DNA from: Dimorphilus gyrociliatus
Lineage: Eukaryota; Annelida; Polychaeta; Dinophilidae
Length of the DNA stretch: 64,000 nucleotides
Reading direction: 5' to 3'
Assembly: GCA_904063045.1 (NCBI GenBank)
Contig: CAJFCJ010000070.1
Coordinates: 95,496 to 159,495, forward strand
Made by a program: the position numbers and the translations under genes. The notes under the pieces were generated by a model. That model was not told where the DNA came from and did not search any database. It was given only the letters and a program-made list of their open reading frames with translations. Positions 55,343 through 64,000 of this stretch are shown in pieces. The number at the start of each line of letters is the position of its first letter. Positions within the stretch are counted from its first letter, which is position 1.

Positions 55343-56323
55343 TTACTCGACCAAAGCGACATCTACATTTCTAGAAGAAATCCTCCCCATAATATTTTTA
55401 TAGAATGTTTTTGTTTGAATTCTTATAGAGGATTTAGTATAGCCGTGAACCAGCGGGTTTACTGTTGAATTTGAAGCCATAATCGCCGTAAATGAATCAA
55501 ATAGTAATATAAACTGGGAATCAGAAAGAGTATATTTCATTCCTTGTCGATTGTAATGAATGACAATTAATACGGCTGATAAACTCCAAAACAAACAATT
55601 CATTATCAATAGACATGTTAAAACTGGTATACTACTGCCTTTAGATTCTAAATTAACGGCGTTCACTCTATCAGAAATTCTTTTTCTGTGTCTTCTGATC
55701 GCTTGAAGAATGGGAATGTAGAGTAAAAGGCTTGCAAATGAACTCGGTAACACTGTACTAAACGACCAAAAGTGAAGATAAGAAAATGAGAAAACTCTTA
55801 AAATATCGCATTGAAAACTATCATTCCTATTCAAACTTAATTCGTAACGATTCCAACCTAAAACCGGAAGTGAACAAACAAAAACGTTAAAGAACCATAT
55901 AGCAGAGAGTAGGATAAAAGCCCTTCTAGTTGTCCATAGTTTAGAGAAGGTTAACGGTTTTACAACTGCCATAAACTTTTCAAATGTGATTAGAGTCAAT
56001 GTAAAACAGGAGATTGAAACTACAAAGAAAATAACTTGAAATCCGCAAAGACAACTGTAATAGCTTATATCATAATTATGCAGAATTATGAATATGAGTA
56101 ACGTCATTGAATATAAGATATCGGTAAATGTCAATGCAGTCACACCAAAGTTATGTAATTTCCATAAATCTTTATTAACCGTATGAATTATTATTAAATT
56201 ACTGTTTAAAAGTAGGCCAATAATTTGAGCGCAACCAGAAAATATCGATATATAAATGCTCACGTACGCCATCTTTATTAATCTACAATTTTTTGATAGA
56301 AAAAGAAGCATCAAACCAAACAA
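55343..56323 (-). CDS. Class A (rhodopsin-like) orphan GPCR, single exon
   Basis: An intact 326-residue frame with seven hydrophobic segments. TM1 has N in GLLLNSNLI, TM2 D in LTFTDILYS, TM3 begins with the disulfide Cys (LCGFQVIFFVV) and ends EKF in place of E/DRY, TM4 has the invariant W (LLSAIWFFNVF), ECL2 carries GWNRYELSLNRNDSFQC with the partner Cys, TM5 has P in TVLPSSFASLLLYIP, TM6 has NCLFWSLSAVLI (lacking the usual CWxP Pro), and TM7 ends NPLVHGY instead of NPxxY. The style is amine/opsin-like without a retinal Lys or amine-binding Asp that I can place. No intron. A second start (Met18) is possible. No disruption, so it is likely functional; ligand unknown. Confidence 0.88.
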   Translation of the reverse strand: MFGLMLLFLSKNCRLIKMAYVSIYISIFSGCAQIIGLLLNSNLIIIHTVNKDLWKLHNFGVTALTFTDILYSMTLLIFIILHNYDISYYSCLCGFQVIFFVVSISCFTLTLITFEKFMAVVKPLTFSKLWTTRRAFILLSAIWFFNVFVCSLPVLGWNRYELSLNRNDSFQCDILRVFSFSYLHFWSFSTVLPSSFASLLLYIPILQAIRRHRKRISDRVNAVNLESKGSSIPVLTCLLIMNCLFWSLSAVLIVIHYNRQGMKYTLSDSQFILLFDSFTAIMASNSTVNPLVHGYTKSSIRIQTKTFYKNIMGRISSRNVDVALVE

Positions 56324-56779
56324 AACTACATTATAGCAATGATTATAAAAATGAATAATAAATATTTATCATTTGCTCAACGCTGATTGGCTGAATAATA
56401 AAATATCCCTATAGTAGTTTATTATTTATATATTTAGTATCTGCGTCAGAGTAAAGACTCTTTAACCTTCATCTTTCGACTACTAATTGGATGAAAGCTC
56501 TCAAAAACAGGGAACAAATTGTATAGATTGATAAAAATAACTGGGAGGAATGAGATACCTATCTATTTATTTCTTACCAAAGGCTATTCCATCAAAGGGT
56601 GTTTTTAAAATCTGAATGTCCTACATTGTATATATTGAATAGACAGTTTGGCAGTAATTTTGTCCGCAATTTTCATAAATATGAAAGATTGATTATGATT
56701 TCTACCATTAAATTGTCATTCAAAATGTCGGCCATTGAAAGCTGGTTCAATCTCTAAATCTAATAGAATATATAATAAG

Positions 56780-57240
56780 AGGCTGTTGGAAAGATGATTA
56801 AGGAGTTGGGATATAGAAAAACCTATACAAAATAGACCCCATGTGATCGTAAAGGGTTAATAGAATGAGGTGAAGGTGAGCCATTGTTGTTCTTAGCTAC
56901 TCCAAGATAGAAAAGAAGACTTTTTGGAAAAAACAGTTACTGGAGATGAAACTGGGTTACATCTTTATGATCCAGAATCAAAGAGGGCTTCTTTGACCTA
57001 TATGAAGACCCTGCAAAGGCTAAGAAAACCGGGGCCGACAGAAAACGTCCCCAAATGAGATTTTTGAAAAATGGTTAGGAGGGGTAAAGTAGCTTTTGAT
57101 TTATAGTTAGGGGGGGTTCCATCTAAGGGTTAGGAGCAATCAAAAAGGTTAAGGAGAGACAAGGGCTAGGTTAGGGTTAGGGTTAAATCATGAATTTGGG
57201 GACGTTTTCTGTTGTATCCAAGAAAACCATTACATAGTCA
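56780..57240 (+). pseudogene. mariner transposase remnant interrupted by a miniature element
   Basis: Around 56935-57030 the frame reads VTGDETGLHLYDPESKRASL then YMKTLQRLRKP, matching the mariner block VTGDETW-x-H-x-YDPE (first catalytic Asp). The coding remnant is cut at 57030 by a family M element and the direct repeat AAGAAAACC resumes after it at 57220. No intact frame. Confidence 0.7.
57031..57219 (-). mobile_element. Telomere-motif Mutator-type miniature element (family M), copy 5
   Basis: 189 bp in the opposite orientation to the other copies: GGGGCCGACAGAAAACGTCC, internal GGTTAGGGTTAGGGTTAAAT, end GGACGTTTTCTGTTGTATCC. 9-bp direct repeats AAGAAAACC at 57022-57030 and 57220-57228. 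Inserted in a mariner remnant. Confidence 0.95.
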
Positions 57241-57900
57241 TCATATTGAAGCATATTGACTGGCAGTCTTTATACTATGTTTTGGATAACTAAATCGTAT
57301 CGTTCATCAATTCTTTAGCTTGTCATAAACTGTTCAAGTTTTGTTTTTCTTTTAAAATGGCTGCCTCTCTTTTACTCCAATTGAACGAATGACTTATCCT
57401 AAAATATATCATCATCTCTTTCTCCTACATTTCAAAATGACTTATGAATATTTGATTAAATTATTTTTACAAGATAATTGCTTTTCACTTTTCTCATTTG
57501 TCTTTATTAATTATTCAATTTTTAATTTAACCAATTCCAAGTCATAGTCAGTTGATGGAATCCTTTATATAGGTCATAATCTAATTCCAATTGATTAATG
57601 ATTTTCATCTAGTATGATAACCTTCTCCTTTTTCAAAGTTCTACTTATGGAGCTCATACCAATCACAACAAACTGCAATTTGCTAATGATACTGGAAGAT
57701 GTCTGTGAAATAGATTTTCAAAATAGTGAAAAAAAAACTGTATATATATAGGCCTAATTGTTTATTCAATGTGTCTTTTTAAAAGTTGTCTCCAAATCTA
57801 ATAGATGGCACTAGTAGTTTTCTTTGTATAACTTGAATTAAATTAATGAAACTCTGTCTGCAAAACATTCCAATAAATTCCAATATTGCGACCAAGTACA
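57241..57900. other. Nothing recognised
   Basis: AT-rich spacer. Confidence 0.5.
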
Positions 57901-57914
57901 GTTGTTGTGAACTA

Positions 57915-58535
57915 TCAAATGTAAATTGAATTTCTTCTTAGGAATTCTTTTAAAAAATCAATAAAAATAAATTTAAATGGCGTTTTTAATTTGAATATTT
58001 TCAAATTAGAAAAACATGTCGATATTTGATTTTCATTGTTTAAAATTTCATTTAAAAATCTATTTTCCAAATCATAAAATATATCTGGATTTATAATTTC
58101 TAAATGTTGTAGATTTTTACATTTTTTTAAAAGTTTCCCACAATTCAAATTTCAGTATCTTTATCATTGGAGATGATGAAATTAGCCATCAAAAATATAT
58201 AAAATCCTATTACCAGGATTAGATTTTGGTGAAAAAATAAATATTTTATTGTTGAGTAGTTTCTTAAGAAAATATCCAAATTGTTTATAATTTGAATTTG
58301 AATTATTTAACAATACAATTGAATTTAAATTTCTACTCCAATTATTTATGATTGTTTCATTTAAAAATTGTTTACAAAATATTGATAATCCTCCATTAGA
58401 GCATATAAAATATTTCAAATTTTCGCATCTGTTCAAGAATTGTCTGACAAACTTTTTCGATGAAATATTTTCACACAAATTGAATTTTATAAAAATTAAT
58501 AATTTGGGTTCAACCATTTTTCTCAGCTCAACCAA
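57915..58535 (-). pseudogene. LRR-like (NLR-type) coding remnant
   Basis: Minus-strand frames 58535-58182 (FVRQFLNRCENLKYFICSNG ... YKQFGYFLKKLL) and 58148-57915 (CGKLLKKCKNLQHLEIINPD ... CFSNLKIFKLKTPFK) are separated by a shift or stop. The L-x-x-CxNLxxL-x-I pattern matches the inter-repeat phrase of ribonuclease-inhibitor-type LRRs (LLKQCS-x-LETI). Probably a C-terminal scrap of an NLR-like gene. Confidence 0.45.
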
Positions 58536-58644
58536 TTGAAAAATAGTTTTTCCCTATTGAATATTTTGAAGGAAATTCAAACAATAGCAAACAATTGAAA
58601 TCCCAAAAAACATAAAAGTAAGAAAAGGTCAGATTATATATAGA

Positions 58645-58649
<5 letters not shown>

Positions 58650-58676
<27 letters not shown>
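58650..58676. repeat. (TA)n microsatellite
   Basis: Pure TA tract. Confidence 0.9.
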
Positions 58677-58677
<1 letters not shown>

Positions 58678-58703
58678 AGTACAAGGATATAAATAGCATT
58701 ATA

Positions 58704-59602
58704 CAGTGCATGACAATGACTTATAGCCACCTGTTTTATTTTTATATTTTTTCCTAAAATTTTTGTTTTGTAGAATTTCCAAATAACAATTAGAGGAAAT
58801 GTTTTAGACATTTGAAATATTCCATGCAGATGAAAATTCTGCTTCAAATATTTTTATTTTGTGTTTTCTGTACAATGAAAGTTTTACTCTATATACAAAA
58901 TCAAGACATTAATTTATAGCCAGGGATAAAAAAAATAAGGAATATTTTTTATTTAATAATCTCAAGGGTATCCTTGCTTTTCTAACACTCCTGGTCTCTT
59001 TGGAGACATGAATTGGTGCATTATCCTGTTGCAAGATGCAATCATTGCCATACAAGGCATGTGCACCAGGTATTATGTGATTATCAATCACATCAGTAAA
59101 TTTTGTTGAATTTCATGTTCTTTTCTACAATCTTTAGATGTAACTCTCCCACCATTGATATCCCTCCCCATACCATGAAAGACCCCTGTTTGAAATTTCT
59201 GTTGGAGAACCACCTCTCTTCTTTCCTGATATCATGTAGTAATAATCTAGCCCATCAGGACTATCCAAATTCCATTTCTTTTCATCAGTGAAAATAATCT
59301 TATTCCACTCTTGATAATTATGGAACTAATGGGCATAGCTTAATCTGGCATCTCAATTCCTGTTTTTAATTTTTGGTATTTGGTTCATTTTTTTGTATTT
59401 TAGAGACATTATGTTCAAAACTCTCTGAATTGTTCTGACACTTCCTCCTAGTCCTGCCCATTCCTTTATTTTTCTGGCACCAATGGCCTTATTTGAACCA
59501 GCATCTCGAATTTTTGCTCATATGGAGTGTGAATTCTTTTCTGAAAATTAATGGAAAAAAAAAAAGAAAAAGCAGGTGGCTATAAGTCATTATCATGCAC
59601 TG
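58704..59602 (-). mobile_element. Tc1-type DNA transposon, 899 bp, complete ends, dead transposase
   Basis: 30-bp inverted ends (58704-58733, CAGTGCATGACAATGACTTA...; 59573-59602) differing at one base, flanked by TA on both sides (58702-58703 and 59603-59604). The minus strand holds transposase remnants: FTDEKKWNLDSPDGLDYY (first catalytic Asp) near 59310-59240, a shifted SxMVWGG-like stretch, and LQQDNAPIHVSKET (second catalytic Asp) near 59030-58980. Shifts and a missing C-terminal Glu block make it non-autonomous. The element is about half the usual 1.3-1.7 kb, so internal deletions occurred. Confidence 0.9.
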
Positions 59603-59768
59603 TATATTAATTTACTTCTTTTTCCATTGATTCTTCTGATTTTTCTTAAGCTACAAGAGGTTTTTTAACGAATTCCCTCTCTGTTTGCTTATGAATTTCT
59701 GTCTTATTTCTCATTTAGGCAATCATTATCAAGATCATCCTCAGTTTCCTTATTATGCTCTCTCACTC

Positions 59769-59820
59769 AAATGTACAGTTTTACTCTAACCCTAACACTA
59801 ACCCTAACCCTTGTCACTTT
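59769..59820 (+). mobile_element. Family M miniature element, internal fragment
   Basis: TACAGTTTTACTCTAACCC with further CTAACCCTAACCCTTGTCA; both ends absent. Confidence 0.6.
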
Positions 59821-60994
59821 TTGTCTATGCACATTATTCTGCTATCATTTCAACTTGGAAGTTCAACTTTAACCTGAGGATATAAAATTATATTACATGT
59901 TTTAAACTTATCTCTTTTCTCGGCCCTAATAACCTAACCATTCGAGTCTTTTCTTCCAACTTGATTTTGCAACTTGGCTAAAACTGCCTTCAAATAATTT
60001 TAAAACTAAAACTGCTAGTGATTATTCACATTCCTCATATTGTTAACTGGATTCCCTAGTAGTTTACTTATAACCCTGAAATATAGATTTCATATTTCTA
60101 AACATTTTAATAACCAAAAATATGTTTTTCTCGCAAATAGACTTTACTTTTAGACTGTGGAAGAATGATACTCATCAATTATACAATAAAACATCAGAGG
60201 GAGAAAAATTTTCTGGAATTGCTCAAGTTTCGTTTGACAACATTTTTTATAATGTTAATCCAAAGTTCATTAGGATAAAAGAAGTGGACCTTTTAGGTCA
60301 ATACTTTGGATTTAGTCAAGGAAGTCAAATTTTTTGATGAAAAGCAGAGATCAATAACAACAGTAAAATCTGTAAACTTTTATGATACTTGCTATTATTT
60401 ATTTGTTTCCAACAAGAAATATGATGTTTATGAAATTGAAAGCTTTTGCAACAGAAATGGTCTATCAATTGTTGATTTATCATTTATCAATACACATTAT
60501 ATTATTTATTTATTATTCATTGCAAAAAGATATTTAACATATTCCAAAAGCTAGACAAACAAGCATGGACTGAATGCTTTCATTTGATTTCCAATGATTT
60601 ATTAAAATTATCTAGAATTAAAAATACCAAATGTTCTAGTAAATATAAAAAGTATGTTTGTCAGTTTCTTCTAGGTATTGCATTTGGACAAAAAAAGTCT
60701 ATGGATGATATTAATGATAATACATTTGAACAGATATTGTCAATAAAAGAACAACCATTATTTCCTGGCTTCCTTCTAATTTCAACCAATTCTTCTATTG
60801 TTCTAAAGAAAGCTGTTATATTAATATCATTTTTGTTTGCGATGGAATTATTGATTGGAGAATGTTTGGACAAAAGTGAAATATATAATCAAGAGAAAAA
60901 TTGTCTTGATAATTCTGATGAACAAAACCAACATTTCCGTTAGTGTTAAAAATCAATGTACAAATAAGTGTCAATTTTTTGACATACATTAAAA

Positions 60995-61026
60995 TGATTG
61001 ACTGATTGATTGATTGATTGATTGAT
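60995..61026. repeat. (TTGA)n microsatellite
   Basis: TGATTGATTGATTGATTGATT tract with one variant unit; a related tract lies at 63226-63246. Confidence 0.85.
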
Positions 61027-61469
61027 TCAAAACTAGTTTAGCTAACTATAAATCTATTGACACACTTTCTGTTGAAATCACCTTTAAGAATAATTTTACA
61101 TACACATCTTCTAATCTTGCCACAGAGTATTGTAAACGTACCATATGTGACTTTAAATGCTCTGACGAGAATGAACTTTGTCCGCCCTCTTGCCAGCTAT
61201 GTGAAGATTATAGCTACAATGGTAACTGATTGATAACTGAAATATGGAATACTAAAGGTTTACGTTTCTAAAAAATATATAAACAGCGTGTCGCAAGCTA
61301 GCCAATTTGCATCTTTCTTTTTCAAAAAATTCTCCTATTTTTTAATTCATTCAATTTTTAAAAATTTTTGAAAAGGATTATTTTTCAAAAATATATTGTA
61401 CAACTTTGGTTATATTTTACATGCTTGAACTCTATTATTTTATGCAACATATACATGTACATCTTAAAA

Positions 61470-62025
61470 CCTACGCAAGAAAATGCTATAACATTGGCCA
61501 AACATAAGTCTGATTAGTCAGCTTGAAGGCTCATCTTTAATTACCAATAAAGGTTTGGCCAAGTTATAATTTAATTAACTTGCCTAGGGTGTGGCCAAGT
61601 TATAATTCAATTAACCTTCCTAAATGTTGAACCTTGTAACATCCTGTTACTAAAGATAAATATGAACTACACATTTCGGCAACTGTAAAGTGATGATTGG
61701 ATGTCAGAGACAAACCTCAAAGTATATAAATCCTCATTATTCTCATTTGGCATGCAGCTTCCATCTGGACCCAAGGACCTGGGAAAATCATCTGGAAACA
61801 ACCTCCACTGGAACCATCCATCTACTCCTCAACATTGGAAGACAGTTTGGTAATTTGGCAACCTGCTATTACAAACTATCTACTCTGCTATTGAACTCTC
61901 ATATTGTTACTTGCTTAAGTATTATTATTGCGAATAAACCATTTTAATTTAAACATTTGTTTAAAGGTTCGAGTAGAACCAGTATTGTTATAACTTGCAA
62001 ACGCATAGATTTTGCCAGCAAGAGC
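61470..62025 (+). repeat. LTR-like repeat, family L, most complete copy
   Basis: About 550 bp from CCTACGCAAGAAAATGC to TTTTGCCAGCAAGAGC. Contains repeated GGCCAAGTTATAATT motifs (61556 and 61592), a TATA-like AAGTATATAAATCCTCA at about 61720, and AATAAACC at about 61934. It occupies the intron between the Cys-rich exon (to 61221) and the LRR exon (from 62063) of the receptor. Confidence 0.7.
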
Positions 62026-62035
62026 AGTACAATAT

Positions 62036-62053
62036 TTATATATATATATATAT
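62036..62053. repeat. (TA)n microsatellite
   Basis: TA tract directly before the TACCAG acceptor of the LRR exon. Confidence 0.85.
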
Positions 62054-63225
62054 GTATACCAGTTTATTTTATCTTATCATTAAACTTGAATAATTCTACA
62101 TTAAAACAATTTCTAACTGAATTTTATTTCCCCAATCTTATATTTCTACAACTTTCAAATGTCTATTTTGAGATTGGATATGTATCAAAATCAATTTTTA
62201 ATCTAACACAAATTCAAAGTTTCAAACTGGAAAATGTTCATATTGAATCACGTGATAATTATATTTCTTTTTCTGGTATTATTCAATTACGTAATTTACA
62301 CTTGAATCGGATAAACATACATTATTTAAGTAGTGAATCATTTTTTAAACTTTCAAAACTTAAATATTTGAAAATAATCAATTGTCCAATTAAATCTATT
62401 GAAGAAGATGCATTTAAACATATTTCTAATCTAATAAGTTTGATATTTCATCGGGTAGTTCTTCCATCAAATTTAACCAAGAATTTTTTTAAACCATTAA
62501 TAAAACTTGAGTATTTCCGGAGTGAAAATTTCAAACTATGCTGTTTTATATCACAAATTCTTTCTCAGAAGATAAAATGCTATCCATTCATTTCAAATAA
62601 TCAAATTTGTGAACTATTACTAGGTTCACACGTGCTCAGAGTGTTTACTTGGATTTTAGGAATATGTGGATTAATTTTCAATATCCTATCAATCTTCTTG
62701 AGAATTTTCACATTCAAAAAATCAACAGCTATATTTTATTGTACTCTAGCATTTGCTGATTTGGTAGGATCTATTCAAACTGTAATATTTGCAATCAAAG
62801 ACAGCGAACTTAATGGCATATATATGGAAAATGAAAGTTTATGGAAATCCAGCAAACTATGTTCTATTGTAGGCTTATTTTCAACATTTTCGCTTATTCT
62901 ATCAACTACCAGTTTATTATTAGTGACTGCAGAAAAATATAGCGAAATTGATAATATAGGCGTTGGTAAATTCAGCCTATTAAGAGTAGTTATTTTATCA
63001 TTATCTAGCTGTCTTTTTGCATCGATATTGGCTGTGTTACCTTTATTCCTCTATAAAGTGAGCAACAGTATATTGTTTTTCTTCCATTTGTATAATTTAA
63101 TAATTCACAGGCCTACTACGAGCAATTTTCCACCTGTGTGTTTTAGTAAATCCACTGCTCTTTACAGGCATGCTAATATCACAGATTTTGAAACAAAGAA
63201 AACTTAATAACAGAAATAAAAGGTC

Positions 63226-63246
63226 ATTGATTGATTGATTGATTGA
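63226..63246. repeat. (TTGA)n microsatellite
   Basis: Short TTGA tract that supplies the stop codon of the TM7 frame. Confidence 0.8.
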
Positions 63247-63659
63247 AATTAAGAAAAACCTTGTAGAATGATTATTGCTTTCATTGCAAACTGCAGTTTA
63301 TTGAAAATATTCAATTGGAAACAAATAATAAAAGTAAATTTGTTATTTCATACTTTCATGATCACTCATTCACACCTTTTTTTCAATATAGATTTAATAT
63401 TTTTGAAAGGCCTATACAAGAACTTTATAATACAAGATGAAGATCAAAAACCATTTGAGAAAACAGATACAAACAAAAAATTGACTTGAAAGATTTACAA
63501 CATATACATTCTTTCCTTTTGTCCAATGACAGCAATGGATTACTGTGTAAAGAATTCATATTCACTCAATTTTAAAGAAAATGCTATTTATCCACTGGCT
63601 AGTGATTAATTACACATATATTTGTTACATATTCATAATCAAATCATTTTTTTCCCTTC

Positions 63660-63865
63660 AGAAGAGATGTTATTACTATTCTTATGACGCTATTGAATGT
63701 TTTAATGAACAATACCAACAAAAATACATGTTCGATTTTGGATTTTATATTAGGCAGGCGTTGCAAAAAGAATATGTTCAAAGAAAAATGGGTGATCAAT
63801 TTGTTTGTTCAAGCAACAAACAACTTTATACATTATCACCTATGAATCATATGTACAAATCATAA
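63660..63865 (+). other. Unrecognised exon-like frame
   Basis: After CCTTCAG the frame reads KRCYYYSYDAIECFNEQYQQ then KYMFDFGFYIRQALQKEYVQ and ends with TAA at 63863-63865. It could be a cytoplasmic tail exon of the receptor upstream, but no motif supports this. A (TA)n tract follows at 63868-63890. Confidence 0.25.
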
Positions 63866-64000
63866 ATATATATATATATATATATATATACTGCATATAT
63901 TTAATAAAACATTAACAACTATTGAAATTTCATCCCTTCAACTTTACAACCAGTAATTCCTTTTCAAAATTTTCTAAATGCCCAACATTTGTATTTTCAC

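Larger units (their letters stand above)
60141..63238 (+). pseudogene. CTLD-LDLa-LRR-7TM receptor (GRL101-like), damaged
   Basis: Order on the plus strand: an unknown beta-rich segment (60141-60320), a C-type lectin domain (TCYYLFVSNKKYDVYEIESF ... WTECFHLISND ... CSSKYKKYVCQF, to 60676), LDLa pieces (FFYCSKESCYINIIFVCDGI; NCLDNSDEQN, about 60800-60940), a Cys-rich exon (61050-61221: CKRTICDFKC, CPPSCQLC), then from an acceptor at 62062 LRRs (LRNLHLNRINI, LKYLKIINCPIKSIEEDAF), a Cys-rich cap and TM1-TM4 to 63057. After a 53-bp phase-0 intron, 63111 gives ECL2 (AYYEQFSTCVF) but runs straight into a stop, while another frame there gives TM7 (VNPLLFTGMLISQILKQ). TM5 and TM6 are gone. One-base shifts fall in homopolymers at 60331-60336 and 60545-60550. 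The layout is that of snail GRL101 and relaxin-type LGRs with an added CTLD. Confidence 0.75.

Overview
The window is nuclear DNA of an AT-rich invertebrate animal; the phylum cannot be fixed from sequence alone. Several genes are split by short introns (43-64 bp) with GT/AG borders and are followed by AATAAA signals. Animal-specific families are present: a chymotrypsin-fold protease, a Ly6/uPAR three-finger protein, C-type lectins, fucolectin-type F5/8 domains, a NACHT-LRR receptor, LDLa-LRR-GPCRs of the GRL101/relaxin-receptor type, and a nicotinic receptor fragment. CCCTAA motifs, the usual animal telomere unit, also occur inside a transposon family. Two assembly gaps are visible (25662-26491 and 49246-49255).

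Layout. 1-11.6 kb: tandem fucolectin-like domains (minus), a CRAL-TRIO remnant, an intact two-exon serine protease (minus) lying between perfect 31-bp inverted repeats that border a Tc1 transposase remnant, an intact three-exon Ly6 gene (plus), LTR-like repeats and a broken gag. 11.7-20.2 kb: an intact NACHT-LRR gene (plus), a spliced Mutator-like transposase (minus), a broken CRAL-TRIO gene (plus) and a RING exon with a stop (minus). 21-36.5 kb: mostly repeats, plus two decaying ribonuclease-inhibitor-type LRR arrays (plus at 24.8-28.2 kb, minus at 35-36.5 kb) related to the LRR half of the NACHT-LRR gene. 37-41 kb: fragments of mixed origin, including bacterial-looking YjeF and NRPS condensation-domain pieces, an actin piece and a reverse-transcriptase piece. 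41-50 kb: repeats, a broken LRR-containing region and a fucolectin-domain gene (plus). 51-64 kb: a three-domain membrane C-type lectin pseudogene, the C-terminal half of a GRL101-like receptor, a nicotinic receptor fragment, an intact single-exon class A GPCR, a complete Tc1-type element, and a damaged CTLD-LDLa-LRR-7TM receptor.

Taken together this looks like an accessory, receptor-rich region: recognition and signalling proteins (lectins, NLR, LRR and LDLa receptors, three-finger protein) duplicate and decay beside active or recent DNA transposons. The best supported new signal is a family of about 207-bp Mutator-type miniature elements carrying telomere-like CCCTAA units; five copies have 9-bp target duplications that I could read directly (four exact, one with a single mismatch). 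A second, about 1-kb foldback element has inserted into a Mutator transposase remnant with a 9- or 10-bp duplication. Intact-looking genes are few: serine protease, Ly6 protein, NACHT-LRR protein, class A GPCR and probably the Mutator-like transposase.
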